This document shows, piece after piece, positions 16,649 to 24,915 of a DNA stretch of 64,000 nt; the stretch's first letter is position 1; the number at the start of each line of letters is the position of its first letter. The position numbers and the translations under genes are program-made. The stretch spans positions 1,612,001-1,676,000 of the forward strand of contig CP159918.1 in assembly GCA_040616305.1 (NCBI GenBank), read 5' to 3'. The notes under the pieces were generated by a model that was not told the DNA's origin, ran no database searches, and saw nothing but the letters and a program-made list of their open reading frames with translations. The stretch is from UBA1876 sp003446665. GTDB lineage: Bacteria; Synergistota; Synergistia; Synergistales; Thermovirgaceae.

Positions 16649-18090
16649 ACTATTATTTAGATCAAGCCCCTAAACTGCTGTAAAAAGGTCGTCTGAAAAA
16701 GGCGGCAGTCGGTGGAAGGACAAAAAAACCACCGGGACTTCGGTTACAGTGTAGTCAGATAGAAAACACAAACCGAAGGAGTGATCCCGGTGGCAAAAAC
16801 GACAGTAAACCTTGACAACGAAATTGTCCAGTCCCTGCTGCAGGGCGACCTGACCTGCCTTCAATCGGTGGTCAAGGACCTCATCGAGCATGCGCTGGAG
16901 ACGAAGGCGGAAGAGATCCTGCAGGCGGGACGGTACGAACGGACTCCGGACCGGAAAGGCTACCGGAACGGGTACCGGAGCAAGTGGGTAACGACCAGGC
17001 TCGGTCACATTCCGATCCGGGTCCCCCAAATGCGTGGCGGAGGGTTGGACACGGAAGAGCTGAAGCTTCTGCCCCGGTTCGAACAGGCCTTCCTTCTGAC
17101 GCTGCTTGAAATGGTCATAAACGGAGTCAGCACCAGGAAGGTGAGGCGGGTTATGGAAGAGCTCTGCGACCTGGAGATCTCCAAGAGCACCGTCAGCCGG
17201 CTGTGCGGCCTTCTTCACGGACGGGTTGCTGAGTGGAACGAACGGTCACTTGAGGGGACGGACTATCCCTTTCTTCAGGCTGACGCCCTGGTGATCCGTG
17301 TGAGGGAAAACCGGAAGGTCGTCAAGAAGGTCATCCAGCTTGCCATTGGGGTATCAGAGGCAGGATACAGGGAGGTCCTCGGCATCCGGGTAGCCCGACA
17401 GGAGAGCGAGGTGAGCTGGACGGAGTTTTTCACCTGGCTCAACAAGAGGGGTTTGGCAGGCGTAGACTACGTCACCTCAGACAACCATGAGGGATTGAAG
17501 CTGGCCTTGGGGAAGACCCTTCCTCATGTAGTCTGGCAGAGGTGCCAGACCCACTTTTCCAGGAACCTTCTGGACAAAGTGCACAAAAAGGACCGTCAGC
17601 AGGTCCATGCCATGCTGAAATACATGTACGACGCACCGACAAAGAAAAAGGCCCTGGAAGCTGCCGAAGAGCTCATGGACTTTCTGGAGGAGCGCTATCC
17701 CGAGGCCATGGAGCTTCTCGACAATGCGAAAGACGACATCCTGGCCGTCTACGATCTCCCGGCGAATTGCCGGAAGAAGATGCGGACCACGAACATGACG
17801 GAGCGGACCAACGAGGAGATCCGGAGGCGGGAACGGGTGATCCGGATCTTCCCGAAGGATGCCTCGGCGACGATGCTGGTGGGAGCGTATCTTCAGGAAC
17901 TCAGTGAGGAGTGGATATCCGGACGTCGGTACATGGACATGACGGAATTCCATGAAGCGAAGGCGGAACAGGAACGAAAGGAAACGGCCTCAGTGAAACA
18001 GCCAGTAAACATGGCTCAACCCGAGGCCGTGGTGGTGAATATGTAACCGGGTCCGAATTTACAGCAGTTCTGGGACTTGACTATTATTTA
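16649..18090 (+). mobile_element. complete IS256-family insertion element with target duplication
   Basis: The element spans about 16660-18081. Imperfect inverted repeats of ~22 bp end it: ATCAAGCCCCTAAACTGCTG at the left, and its counterpart TCAAGTCCCAGAACTGCTG read inward from the right. An identical 11-base sequence, ACTATTATTTA, flanks both sides (16649-16659 and 18080-18090); the true 8-9 bp duplication lies within it. The transposase is intact, so the insertion is probably recent. It separates the kinase gene from cstA. Confidence 0.92.
16790..18046 (+). CDS. IS256-family transposase, intact
   Basis: The 418-residue Mutator-type DDE transposase has QADALVIRV (Asp), VDYVTSDNHEGL (Asp), WQRCQTHFSRN and TNEEIRRRERVIRIFP (Glu), then the full tail LVGAYLQELSEEWISGRRYMDM, which the first copy at 1039 lacks. 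GAAGGAG lies eight bases before the GTG at 16790, preferred over a GTG at 16781 that abuts it. The enzyme moves the element by copy-out with a figure-eight or circle intermediate, as known for IS256. Confidence 0.93.
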   Translation: MAKTTVNLDNEIVQSLLQGDLTCLQSVVKDLIEHALETKAEEILQAGRYERTPDRKGYRNGYRSKWVTTRLGHIPIRVPQMRGGGLDTEELKLLPRFEQAFLLTLLEMVINGVSTRKVRRVMEELCDLEISKSTVSRLCGLLHGRVAEWNERSLEGTDYPFLQADALVIRVRENRKVVKKVIQLAIGVSEAGYREVLGIRVARQESEVSWTEFFTWLNKRGLAGVDYVTSDNHEGLKLALGKTLPHVVWQRCQTHFSRNLLDKVHKKDRQQVHAMLKYMYDAPTKKKALEAAEELMDFLEERYPEAMELLDNAKDDILAVYDLPANCRKKMRTTNMTERTNEEIRRRERVIRIFPKDASATMLVGAYLQELSEEWISGRRYMDMTEFHEAKAEQERKETASVKQPVNMAQPEAVVVNM

Positions 18091-18291
18091 TCAGCAAGGA
18101 CGTATATTTTTCCCCGATCCACTCGGATGTCTTTATTTTAACTTATGCAAAACCTCTTGGTGATATTCAATTTTTTGTTTTCAAGTGCCGCCCTGGTCAA
18201 TTCACTTCGTAGATTGAACCCAAAAAGCAGGTTATGTTCATTTTAGGTTGTACTACTTCCTGGAGTGCCGTTTCGGAAGGTTCTGCGTCGG

Positions 18292-18320
18292 TTGACAAAT
18301 ACCAAGGCGAGGGGTTAAAT
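18292..18320 (+). promoter_or_regulatory. sigma-70-type promoter of cstA
   Basis: TTGACA at 18292-18297, a 17-base spacer and TTAAAT at 18315-18320, 46 bases before the cstA ATG. The rest of the 18091-18336 gap shows no gene or repeat. Confidence 0.7.
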
Positions 18321-18366
18321 TAACATGTAGGGTTTTTTGTTTAATATAAAAGAGGGAGGGAATAGT

Positions 18367-20088
18367 ATGACTACTCTTATTGTGGCTGGGGGTCTTGCCA
18401 TCTACGTAATCCTCTATCTGACCTACGGCAAGAAACTCGAGCGGGAAATCGTCAAGGCGTCTGACGAAAACGAGACGCCGGCTACCCGGCTGTTTGACGG
18501 TGTGGACTATGTTCCTGCAAAACCGCCGGTACTTTTCGGCCATCACTTTGCGTCCATTGCCGGAGCGGCACCTATAGTCGGCCCCGTCGCGGCCATGGCC
18601 TGGGGCTGGGTACCGGGACTGCTGTGGGTGTGGTTCGGTAATATCTTTATCGGAGCCGTACACGACTACCTTTCACTCATGGCTTCCGTCCGTTACGATG
18701 GTCGTTCGGTACAGTTCGTGGCCTCCGACGTCATAGCCAAGCGGACGGGGAAACTGTTCTACTGGCTCGTATTTTTCCTCTTGATACTGGTTATAGCAGC
18801 TTTCGCAGCTGTCGTAGGAAAGACTTTTGTGGGCGATCCAAAGGTTCCCACCGCTTTCTTCCTCATGGTTCTCGCGGCCCTGATACTTGGTTACCTGATG
18901 TATCGCGTAAAGATGAACTTCGTTCCGGCAACGATCATAGGCATCATAATGCTTGCGGCCTCTATAATCGGTGGGGCTGTAATGCCCATTAAACTAGGAT
19001 ACAGCACCTGGATGATCGTTCTTTTCTTCTACATCATCATCGCCGCAGCCATCCCCGTGGATGTACTGCTTCAGCCAAGGGACTACCTGAATTCGTGGCT
19101 TCTTTACTTCGGGCTTGCCATAGGAGCGGTCGCGGGCATTTTCAGCTTCCACGAGTTTACCGCACCGGCTTTCACCTCTTTCGCGCCGATAGTTACGGGG
19201 GGTAAACCCAGCCCCTTCTGGCCGGTGATTCCCCTTATCATAGCCTGCGGTTCCCTTTCCGGGTTCCACTCTCTGGTGGGATCGGGGACGACATCCAAGC
19301 AGCTCGAAAAGGAAAGCCATGGTTTGCCCATAGGTTACGGCTCGATGCTTACTGAAGGCTTTCTTTCAACCCTGGTCGTTGCCGCCGTAGCCGGATTCGG
19401 ACTCCAGCTGATGCAGGGCGCCGGAGAATCCATAACAGCTGCGAATTGGGGAGCTCAATATACCAAATCCATGAACGCTTCGTTCCCGGGCGCGGTCATG
19501 TTCTCTCATTCGTATGCCCAGATGGTTGCAACGACCTGGCTCGGTTTCATCCCGACCAAGGTAGTCCAGGTCATCGCCGGAATGTGGGTGGCGGCTTTCG
19601 CCATGACCACCCTGGACACTACTAACAGGCTAGCCAGGTACACCATATCGGAACTCGCTCTGCCGCTGAAAGAAAAAGGGTCAGGAACCTATGATTTCCT
19701 GACCAACCCATGGGTGGCTTCACTGATCCCGGCAGCTATAGGCGTCTACCTCGCCTGGAGCGGAAACTTCGCGATCCTGTGGCCGTCTTTCGGTTCGGCA
19801 AACCAGCTAGTCGCATCCATTACGCTTCTGACCGCTGCGGCGTGGGCAACGAAAAGGCTTAAAACCAAATCCACGGGGCTCATCACCATTCCCGCTTACC
19901 TGCTTTGGATCACGGTTACGGCCGCTATCATATGGTTCAGCGCCGTCGCTTTGCCCGGAACCATCAAGGCTAACCCGGTCACTGGCGTTACGGTTTTGGT
20001 CATTGAGATCATCATGCTGATCCTGAACTTTATCTTCATTATGGACTATCTCAAGTACAAGGATCAGCCTCTGGAACAGGAACAATAA
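18367..20088 (+). CDS. cstA: carbon starvation protein CstA-type transporter
   Basis: CstA proteins are many-pass inner-membrane carriers for peptides and, in some species, pyruvate. The 573 residues show the family signatures GHHFASIAGAAPIVGPVAAMAWGW, VWFGNIFIGAVHDY, CGSLSGFHSLVGSGTTSKQLEKE and MWVAAFAMTTLDTTNRLARY, with about 14-16 hydrophobic segments. It is shorter than E. coli CstA (~700), like other short-form members. The ATG at 18367 follows GAGGGAGGGA. It starts a probable operon with a small protein, an ArsA/Get3-like ATPase and a membrane-anchored protein, instead of the usual YbdD partner. Confidence 0.95.
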   Translation: MTTLIVAGGLAIYVILYLTYGKKLEREIVKASDENETPATRLFDGVDYVPAKPPVLFGHHFASIAGAAPIVGPVAAMAWGWVPGLLWVWFGNIFIGAVHDYLSLMASVRYDGRSVQFVASDVIAKRTGKLFYWLVFFLLILVIAAFAAVVGKTFVGDPKVPTAFFLMVLAALILGYLMYRVKMNFVPATIIGIIMLAASIIGGAVMPIKLGYSTWMIVLFFYIIIAAAIPVDVLLQPRDYLNSWLLYFGLAIGAVAGIFSFHEFTAPAFTSFAPIVTGGKPSPFWPVIPLIIACGSLSGFHSLVGSGTTSKQLEKESHGLPIGYGSMLTEGFLSTLVVAAVAGFGLQLMQGAGESITAANWGAQYTKSMNASFPGAVMFSHSYAQMVATTWLGFIPTKVVQVIAGMWVAAFAMTTLDTTNRLARYTISELALPLKEKGSGTYDFLTNPWVASLIPAAIGVYLAWSGNFAILWPSFGSANQLVASITLLTAAAWATKRLKTKSTGLITIPAYLLWITVTAAIIWFSAVALPGTIKANPVTGVTVLVIEIIMLILNFIFIMDYLKYKDQPLEQEQ

Positions 20089-20103
20089 GGAGACCCGTTA
20101 TTC

Positions 20104-20418
20104 TTGTCGAAAACGAAAGACAAGCGGGGCAAGGGCTTTTTCCGGTTTTTTTGGGGAAAAGCCCTTGCCTTCTTTTCCAATTTTGGAGCATCTCACAGGG
20201 AAAAGGCAGTTGAGCTTACCCGGTTCGAAGAAAAGGAGCTGGAGAACCTTTTCGTCCTGCTTCTTATGGGATCTTTTACCGGAATACCTTCGCCACCGTC
20301 TTTCATTGCGGCAGAACTCCTGCCGCACCTGGAGCACGAAATAAAGGTACTCAACGCACGCGCAAAGGCATCCTCCGACGCGATGGCCGAAATCATAGGC
20401 CTGCTTGACATCGACTAG
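20104..20418 (+). CDS. small CstA-linked protein of unknown function
   Basis: The 104-residue product is not recognised. It has a basic N-terminus (KTKDKRGKGFFRFFWGK), an acidic helix (ELTRFEEKELENLFVLLLMG), a hydrophobic SFTGIPSPPSFIAAELLP stretch and a charged C-terminal helix. It could attach peripherally to the membrane. The start is a TTG at 20104, 11 bases from the AAGGAG that ends the cstA region; no ATG is available. It lies 15 bases after cstA and 19 before the ATPase, so the three are probably cotranslated in function, possibly as a transporter accessory subunit. Confidence 0.7.
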   Translation: MSKTKDKRGKGFFRFFWGKALAFFSNFGASHREKAVELTRFEEKELENLFVLLLMGSFTGIPSPPSFIAAELLPHLEHEIKVLNARAKASSDAMAEIIGLLDID

Positions 20419-20437
20419 GCCAAGAAGGTGTAAATTC

Positions 20438-21370
20438 ATGAAATCAGTTTTCTTCACAGGAAAAGGCGGGGTCGGAAAATCTTCGCTTTCGGCGGCAGCC
20501 GGTTGGCAACTTGCCGAAAAAGGCAAACGAGTACTTGTCACGTCCTTTGATCCCGCACACAACCTCGGGGATATTTTCGGCGAAAAACTTTCCCACGCGA
20601 TCAGGCGATACAAGAAGACGTCACTGTTTCTCCAGGAAACTGATCTCGAGCAGTCGGCAAAAGCATATCTAAAGTCCAGCATGGGAGTACTGGAAGAAGT
20701 ATACAGCTACACCAAGGCTTTCAACATGGACAAGTATTTCAAGATACTCCGGTATTCCCCGGGCGTCGAGGAATACGCCGCACTTGTGGCAATGGAACAC
20801 CTTTTTCGTGAGGAAGGGAAAAAATTCGACTATACTGTTATAGATACTCCCCCCACAGGACTTACCTTGAGAATTTTGGCCCTTCCAAAGGTCACATTGG
20901 CATGGCTGGAACGGCTGGTCGAGATCAGGAGGGAAATTCTGGACAAGCGGCATACAATCCATTTGATCACGGGTAAGTACGACGAAAAGGGGACAAAGCT
21001 GCCCTATAGCGAAGAAGAAGACACCGTCATGCGCAAACTCAAGGAGATGCAAAACCGTTACGAAAAGGTGCTGTCTTACCTTACTTCGGAAGACAACAAT
21101 ATAGCCCTTGTCTGTAACCCCGACTTCCTTTCGTTGAGGGAATCCCAAAGACTGTTAACGGGCGCAAAAGAGCTGGGGCTGCCCATGCGAACCCTTTTCT
21201 TGAACAAGGTCGAGGACCAAAACGAAGACATAGCTAAACGCGTTGAAGAAATTCTGACGACGGACCTGCCAAATGCTTCAGTAAAACGGGTCCCCTTGTT
21301 ACGGCACGATGCTCCAGCTTGTTATATCATGGATACGGACATTACGGACGCCTTGGGTTTAAGCCCGTAA
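20438..21370 (+). CDS. ArsA/Get3-type ATPase
   Basis: The 310-residue protein is a deviant-Walker-A P-loop ATPase of the ArsA/GET3 group: FTGKGGVGKSS at residues 6-16, switch I FDPAHNLGDIFG, and switch II IDTPPTGLTLR (compare DTAPTGHTLR). Family members either drive arsenite export or chaperone tail-anchored membrane proteins. The ArsA metal-binding cysteine triad is not evident and it is a single, not tandem, domain, so it looks closer to Get3. The ATG at 20438 is used; the in-frame extension overlaps the previous gene. Its place behind cstA suggests a role in that transporter's assembly or energisation, which is inference. Confidence 0.85.
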   Translation: MKSVFFTGKGGVGKSSLSAAAGWQLAEKGKRVLVTSFDPAHNLGDIFGEKLSHAIRRYKKTSLFLQETDLEQSAKAYLKSSMGVLEEVYSYTKAFNMDKYFKILRYSPGVEEYAALVAMEHLFREEGKKFDYTVIDTPPTGLTLRILALPKVTLAWLERLVEIRREILDKRHTIHLITGKYDEKGTKLPYSEEEDTVMRKLKEMQNRYEKVLSYLTSEDNNIALVCNPDFLSLRESQRLLTGAKELGLPMRTLFLNKVEDQNEDIAKRVEEILTTDLPNASVKRVPLLRHDAPACYIMDTDITDALGLSP

Positions 21371-21408
21371 AACCGGGTTTGGCCCTAATCACGAAAGGGA
21401 TGTCAATC

Positions 21409-22107
21409 ATGAATTCTCAACCGATTACACAACAGCCCCTTTTCTACCTTTTCGTAGCCGCTTCGGTCCTCGTCTCCCTTTGGTACTTTTGGGGCGGGAG
21501 ACGGAACAAGCGAATTTACCTTTCGGCCTTCAATGCCCTTGTCGATACTTTGAAACCGAAAGACCAAACCTTCACCACCATTGGAGGCCAATCAGGCTAT
21601 CACGCGAACCTTATCCCCAAAAAAAACACCTTTATCCGACGCGTCGACGCGACTATCACGCTGCTGGCACGGCATACCCTGCTCTATTACCCTTACTCCC
21701 GTTTCTTGAGGAAATGGGACCGGCTCTTTATTACGCTGTATTTTGCCAAAGACGCTCACGGGAAGATCTCTGAGGCGCATATCATCGAAAAGGGATATGA
21801 AAACCTGAGAAATGTCGAAATCACAAACAAGCCCAGGCTAAAAAACGAACCCGTTGAATGGGGAGGAAAGCCTTTTACCCTGTACTACGAAAACCAGAAG
21901 ATGCGTGAGGCTCTGATTCAGTTAAAGAAAAAACTCGACACACCTGGTGAGCTGCGCCACATAGCGTTCGTCCCCGACCAGGAAAAGGCTTTTGTTTTTT
22001 TAATCCCCAAACCAGGTGAAACAGCACGAATCTTCCCTCCTGTCTGGTCATGGCTGAATGAGATATTGGAAAAATCGCATCCCTCAAAAACAGGCGAAAG
22101 ACAGTAG
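21409..22107 (+). CDS. membrane-anchored protein of unknown function
   Basis: The 232-residue protein has one N-terminal membrane segment (PLFYLFVAASVLVSLWYFWGG) followed by basic residues (RRNKR), so the rest should face the cytoplasm. The soluble part is alpha/beta-like with no motif I recognise (YYPYSRFLRKWDRLFITLYFAKD, HIAFVPDQEKAFVFLIPK). The second of two close ATGs (21409) is nine bases from AAAGGG and is preferred. It lies 38 bases after the ATPase gene and probably belongs to the cstA operon. A Get3-like ATPase next to single-pass proteins may be meaningful. Confidence 0.7.
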   Translation: MNSQPITQQPLFYLFVAASVLVSLWYFWGGRRNKRIYLSAFNALVDTLKPKDQTFTTIGGQSGYHANLIPKKNTFIRRVDATITLLARHTLLYYPYSRFLRKWDRLFITLYFAKDAHGKISEAHIIEKGYENLRNVEITNKPRLKNEPVEWGGKPFTLYYENQKMREALIQLKKKLDTPGELRHIAFVPDQEKAFVFLIPKPGETARIFPPVWSWLNEILEKSHPSKTGERQ

Positions 22108-22273
22108 AGCAAATTTACAACAGGGAGACAAGCGATTCCCTCATTCAGGGAAAACAGGCAAACTCTCCGCGTAGTTTAAACAGGAGAACAGCGGCTTTGC
22201 AAATAACCTTTTCTCTTTGAAAAACGGTCTGGCCGCTTATAACAACAGCGAGTGCAGTGAAAAAAATCATGTA

Positions 22274-22302
22274 TTGACAGCAAGTAGAAAAGTTCATAAA
22301 CT
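22274..22302 (+). promoter_or_regulatory. sigma-70-type promoter of the T-box leader
   Basis: TTGACA at 22274-22279, 17-base spacer, TAAACT at 22297-22302, giving a start near 22309. The stretch 22108-22273 before it shows no gene. Confidence 0.8.
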
Positions 22303-22308
22303 ACCTTC

Positions 22309-22605
22309 AACACACAGTATGACGGTTTGGTACGAACCAGACTTGAAAAAGGCGATGACCCGGGGCGCTCCACAGGGCAAGACATCCTCCAGAGAGGAAT
22401 CCTCACCGGCTGAAAGGGATTCCGGATGGCCGCAAGGAGCCCAAAACCCGGTGAGTTGGATCGGAAAGGGATTATATCCTGGAGTACGATTTCCCGTTTT
22501 GAGGCGACGTTACAGCCTCGAGAGGGATGCCAAGAAAGGGCATCCAAAAAGGGTGGTACCGCGGGTTTTAAGGCCCGTCCCTTCAGGGGGACGGGCCTTT
22601 TTGTA
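22309..22605 (+). promoter_or_regulatory. T-box riboswitch, probably lysine-specific, before lysW
   Basis: T-box leaders read the charging state of one tRNA. Here the antiterminator motif AGGGTGGTACCGCG is at 22550-22563. Stem I shows nested helices CCGGG/CCCGG, GCTCC/GGAGC, GGC/GCC, CATCC/GGATG with an AG-rich bulge, and GGAATC/GATTCC capped by GGCTGAAAGG. Between GGAGC and CCCGG on the 3' side lies CCAAAA, so an AAA (Lys) specifier at 22443-22446 is the natural candidate. That fits the lysine genes downstream. The specifier assignment comes from hand folding. Confidence 0.88.
22570..22602 (+). terminator. T-box terminator
   Basis: AAGGCCCGTCCC (22570-22581) pairs with GGGACGGGCCTT (22588-22599), then TTTTT. 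It competes with the antiterminator formed by the T-box sequence. Confidence 0.9.
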
Positions 22606-22641
22606 TGTCTGCAACCTATTTGTAAAGGAGTCGTGATTGTA

Positions 22642-22815
22642 ATGGAAATTTTCGCCACTTGCACGATTTGTGAGTGCAACATCCAGATCCCAGAGGGAAC
22701 CATGGAAGGGGAAATTCTCTTGTGCCCCGACTGCGGGACCGAACTGGAAGTTTTAAGCCTTAATCCCCTGCGGTTGGAAGAGGCACCTGAAGTGGAGGAA
22801 GACTGGGGTGAGTAA
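22642..22815 (+). CDS. lysW: amino-group carrier protein LysW
   Basis: LysW is a small acidic zinc protein whose C-terminal glutamate is joined to alpha-aminoadipate, carrying the intermediates of lysine synthesis from enzyme to enzyme. The 57-residue product has two zinc knuckles (CTIC at 7-10, CPDC at 29-32) and ends with the diagnostic EDWGE. The ATG at 22642 is used; a GTG nine bases earlier is also in frame but too near the ribosome site. It overlaps lysX by eight bases and is the first gene after the T-box. Confidence 0.95.
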   Translation: MEIFATCTICECNIQIPEGTMEGEILLCPDCGTELEVLSLNPLRLEEAPEVEEDWGE

Positions 22816-23725
22816 CGGCAGTATAAGGCTTCTTTTTACAAGACTCAGAACCGAAGAGAAGCTGTTAGCTGAAGCAGCGGGGAAAAGGGCCCTTCCATTC
22901 GTGATCGAAAACGTGAGAGACGCCGTTTTCCCTGGGCTTCAGGACAGCGAGGACATTTTCCTGTGTCGCTGCATCGGGCATCACCAAAACCTTGCAGTAG
23001 CAAGAATGCTTGAAAGAAGCGGATTCCGAACGGTTAATTCCTCCCGGGTAATGGAGCTTTGCGGAGACAAGGTAGCCACGAGCAGCGTTCTCCAGGAAGC
23101 CGGCATTCCACAACCCCGCTACAGGGTGGCCTTGTCCCGTGAAGGTGCCCTGCAGGCTGCCGAGGAACTTGGGTATCCGGTCGTTTTTAAACCTGCCACC
23201 GGGAGCTGGGGGAGACTGCTCGCCAAAGTACAAGACGCGGAAACGGCGGAAGCAATAGCGGAACACAAGGAGCATCTCGGCCCGCAACATCAGGTTTTTT
23301 ATATTCAGGAATGGGTGGAAAAGGACGGATTCGATATCAGGGCCTTCATTATCGGAGGAGAACCGGTCTGCGCAATAAGGCGCTACTCCGGCCACTGGAT
23401 CACCAACACTGCCCGAGGAGGTTCGGCCACAGAACATCCTCTGCACGAGGATCTTAGAAGTCTTCTTTTGCGGATTTACGACGCCATACAAGGCGATTTC
23501 CTTGCCGTGGACCTCTTTTTAACCAAGGGGGGCTACCTGGTGAACGAGATCAACGACGGCGCTGAATTCCGCAATTCTATCGCTCCGACGGGAGAGGACA
23601 TACCTGGGCGTGTCGTTGAGTTGTGCGCCAGCCTTTTGAAGCGAAAGCCTTCCACGACCGGCGGGAATAAACCCGCCTGCAAAATAGCTAACCCCAGAGG
23701 CCCGGAGGTCACCAATCTTCACTAA
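22808..23725 (+). CDS. lysX: LysW:alpha-aminoadipate ligase LysX (RimK-type ATP-grasp)
   Basis: LysX uses ATP to join the alpha-amino group of aminoadipate to the C-terminal glutamate of LysW. The 305-residue product has ATP-grasp features: GDKVATSSVLQEAGIPQPRY, the VVFKPATGSWGRLL loop, QEWVEKDGFDIRAFIIGG and the metal site LVNEINDGAEFRNS. In enzymes restricted to aminoadipate versus glutamate the substrate loop differs (argX versus lysX); the N-T-A-R-G-G segment seen here does not let me settle it by eye. The lysine T-box favours lysX. The start is GTG at 22808, inside the end of lysW. Confidence 0.92.
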   Translation: MSNGSIRLLFTRLRTEEKLLAEAAGKRALPFVIENVRDAVFPGLQDSEDIFLCRCIGHHQNLAVARMLERSGFRTVNSSRVMELCGDKVATSSVLQEAGIPQPRYRVALSREGALQAAEELGYPVVFKPATGSWGRLLAKVQDAETAEAIAEHKEHLGPQHQVFYIQEWVEKDGFDIRAFIIGGEPVCAIRRYSGHWITNTARGGSATEHPLHEDLRSLLLRIYDAIQGDFLAVDLFLTKGGYLVNEINDGAEFRNSIAPTGEDIPGRVVELCASLLKRKPSTTGGNKPACKIANPRGPEVTNLH

Positions 23726-23760
23726 AGTGATTGCACCTCAGATCGACAGGAACGTTCCGG

Positions 23761-23790
23761 GCCCGTGGGGAAAACCACGGGCTTTTTTTT
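23761..23790 (+). terminator. internal terminator between lysX and lysY
   Basis: GCCCGTGG (23761-23768) pairs with CCACGGGC (23775-23782), followed by eight T. It is a complete intrinsic terminator inside what is otherwise one gene set, so lysYZJK should be transcribed less than lysWX or from a second promoter. Confidence 0.85.
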
Positions 23791-23818
23791 CGACTGATAT
23801 CGAAGGGAAGTGTTTAAA

Positions 23819-24874
23819 GTGAGCAGGCAAAGTTGTTTCAAGGCTCTTGTTTACGGCGCCGGAGGGATGGCAGGAGGAGAACTTCTTCGCATCATTTCAG
23901 GCCACCCGACTTTGGAACTGGTCGGGGCGGTTTCACAGAGCAAGTCAGGTTCAGCTATCGGCTCCGTTCACCCACACTTGCGTCATATTTATTCCAAGAC
24001 GACATTTATATCTCCCGAGAACGCCCGGACGGTGGAAGCCGACATCGCTTTTACCTCCTTGCCTCACGGGAGGTCCGCCGAAACGGTTCGCGAACTCCTG
24101 GACAGAGGTCTTTCTGTCGTCGATCTTTCGGCGGATTTTAGACTAAAAGATCCGGCAACTTATGAACGCTGGTACGGGATATCTCCTTCGCAACCGTACC
24201 TCCTTCGGGAAGCCGTCTACGGGTTACCTGAACTTCACAGGACGCAGCTCGCTGGGGCACGCCTTGTTTCCGGTGTCGGATGCAACGCGGCGGCGTCTAT
24301 CTTGTGTCTTTATCCCCTTGCCCGACTGAATCTCATTCAGGAGGCTTTCCTGGACATCAGGGCCGGGTCATCTGAAGGAGGCTCTACGGCAACTGCCGGC
24401 AGCCATCACCCTTTTCGGAGCAGGGCCCTTCGCATCGTCGAACCATTCTCTCATCGGCATCTTGGCGAAGTCGCACAGGAGCTCTCACTGAGGGAAGAAA
24501 CCCTTTCGATGCGCCTTTCGGCGGTCGAAACGGTTCGAGGTGTACAGGCTTGCGCTGAAGTCACTCTTTCGAGCAGCCTCAAGGAAAGAGATCTGTGGCG
24601 TTTATATCGCGACGCCTACGGCAACGAACCTTTCGTTCATCTTTGTCCTGCAAGGCCTGCTCATCAAAGATTCCCGGACCCAAGGCTGACTACAGGGAGC
24701 AATAACGTTCAGATCGGCTTCGCCCTTCGTGAAGGAGGAAGACGTTGCCTCGTTGTTTCCGCGCTGGACAATCTCATGAAAGGAGCCGCCGGATCAGCGA
24801 TTCAGTCCGCAAACTTAATGCTTGGTTTACCCGAGGTCGCAGGACTCAACATGCAGCCCGTTTACCCTGTCTGA
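23819..24874 (+). CDS. lysY: LysW-aminoadipate 6-phosphate reductase LysY
   Basis: LysY is the ArgC-like NADPH enzyme that reduces LysW-aminoadipyl phosphate to the semialdehyde. The 351-residue product has the N-terminal Rossmann segment ALVYGAGGMAGGELLRIISGHP, the active-site cysteine in SGVGCNAAASILCLYPL and a GSSEGGSTATAGSHHPFR segment; LysY proteins resemble ArgC but keep this insertion. A GTG at 23819 follows GAAGGGAAG by nine bases and is preferred over the GTG at 23810. It lies downstream of the internal terminator. Confidence 0.92.
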   Translation: MSRQSCFKALVYGAGGMAGGELLRIISGHPTLELVGAVSQSKSGSAIGSVHPHLRHIYSKTTFISPENARTVEADIAFTSLPHGRSAETVRELLDRGLSVVDLSADFRLKDPATYERWYGISPSQPYLLREAVYGLPELHRTQLAGARLVSGVGCNAAASILCLYPLARLNLIQEAFLDIRAGSSEGGSTATAGSHHPFRSRALRIVEPFSHRHLGEVAQELSLREETLSMRLSAVETVRGVQACAEVTLSSSLKERDLWRLYRDAYGNEPFVHLCPARPAHQRFPDPRLTTGSNNVQIGFALREGGRRCLVVSALDNLMKGAAGSAIQSANLMLGLPEVAGLNMQPVYPV

Positions 24875-24915
24875 CCTGAGAATAAAACCAATTTAAAGGA
24901 AGGACGTGAAACGAA

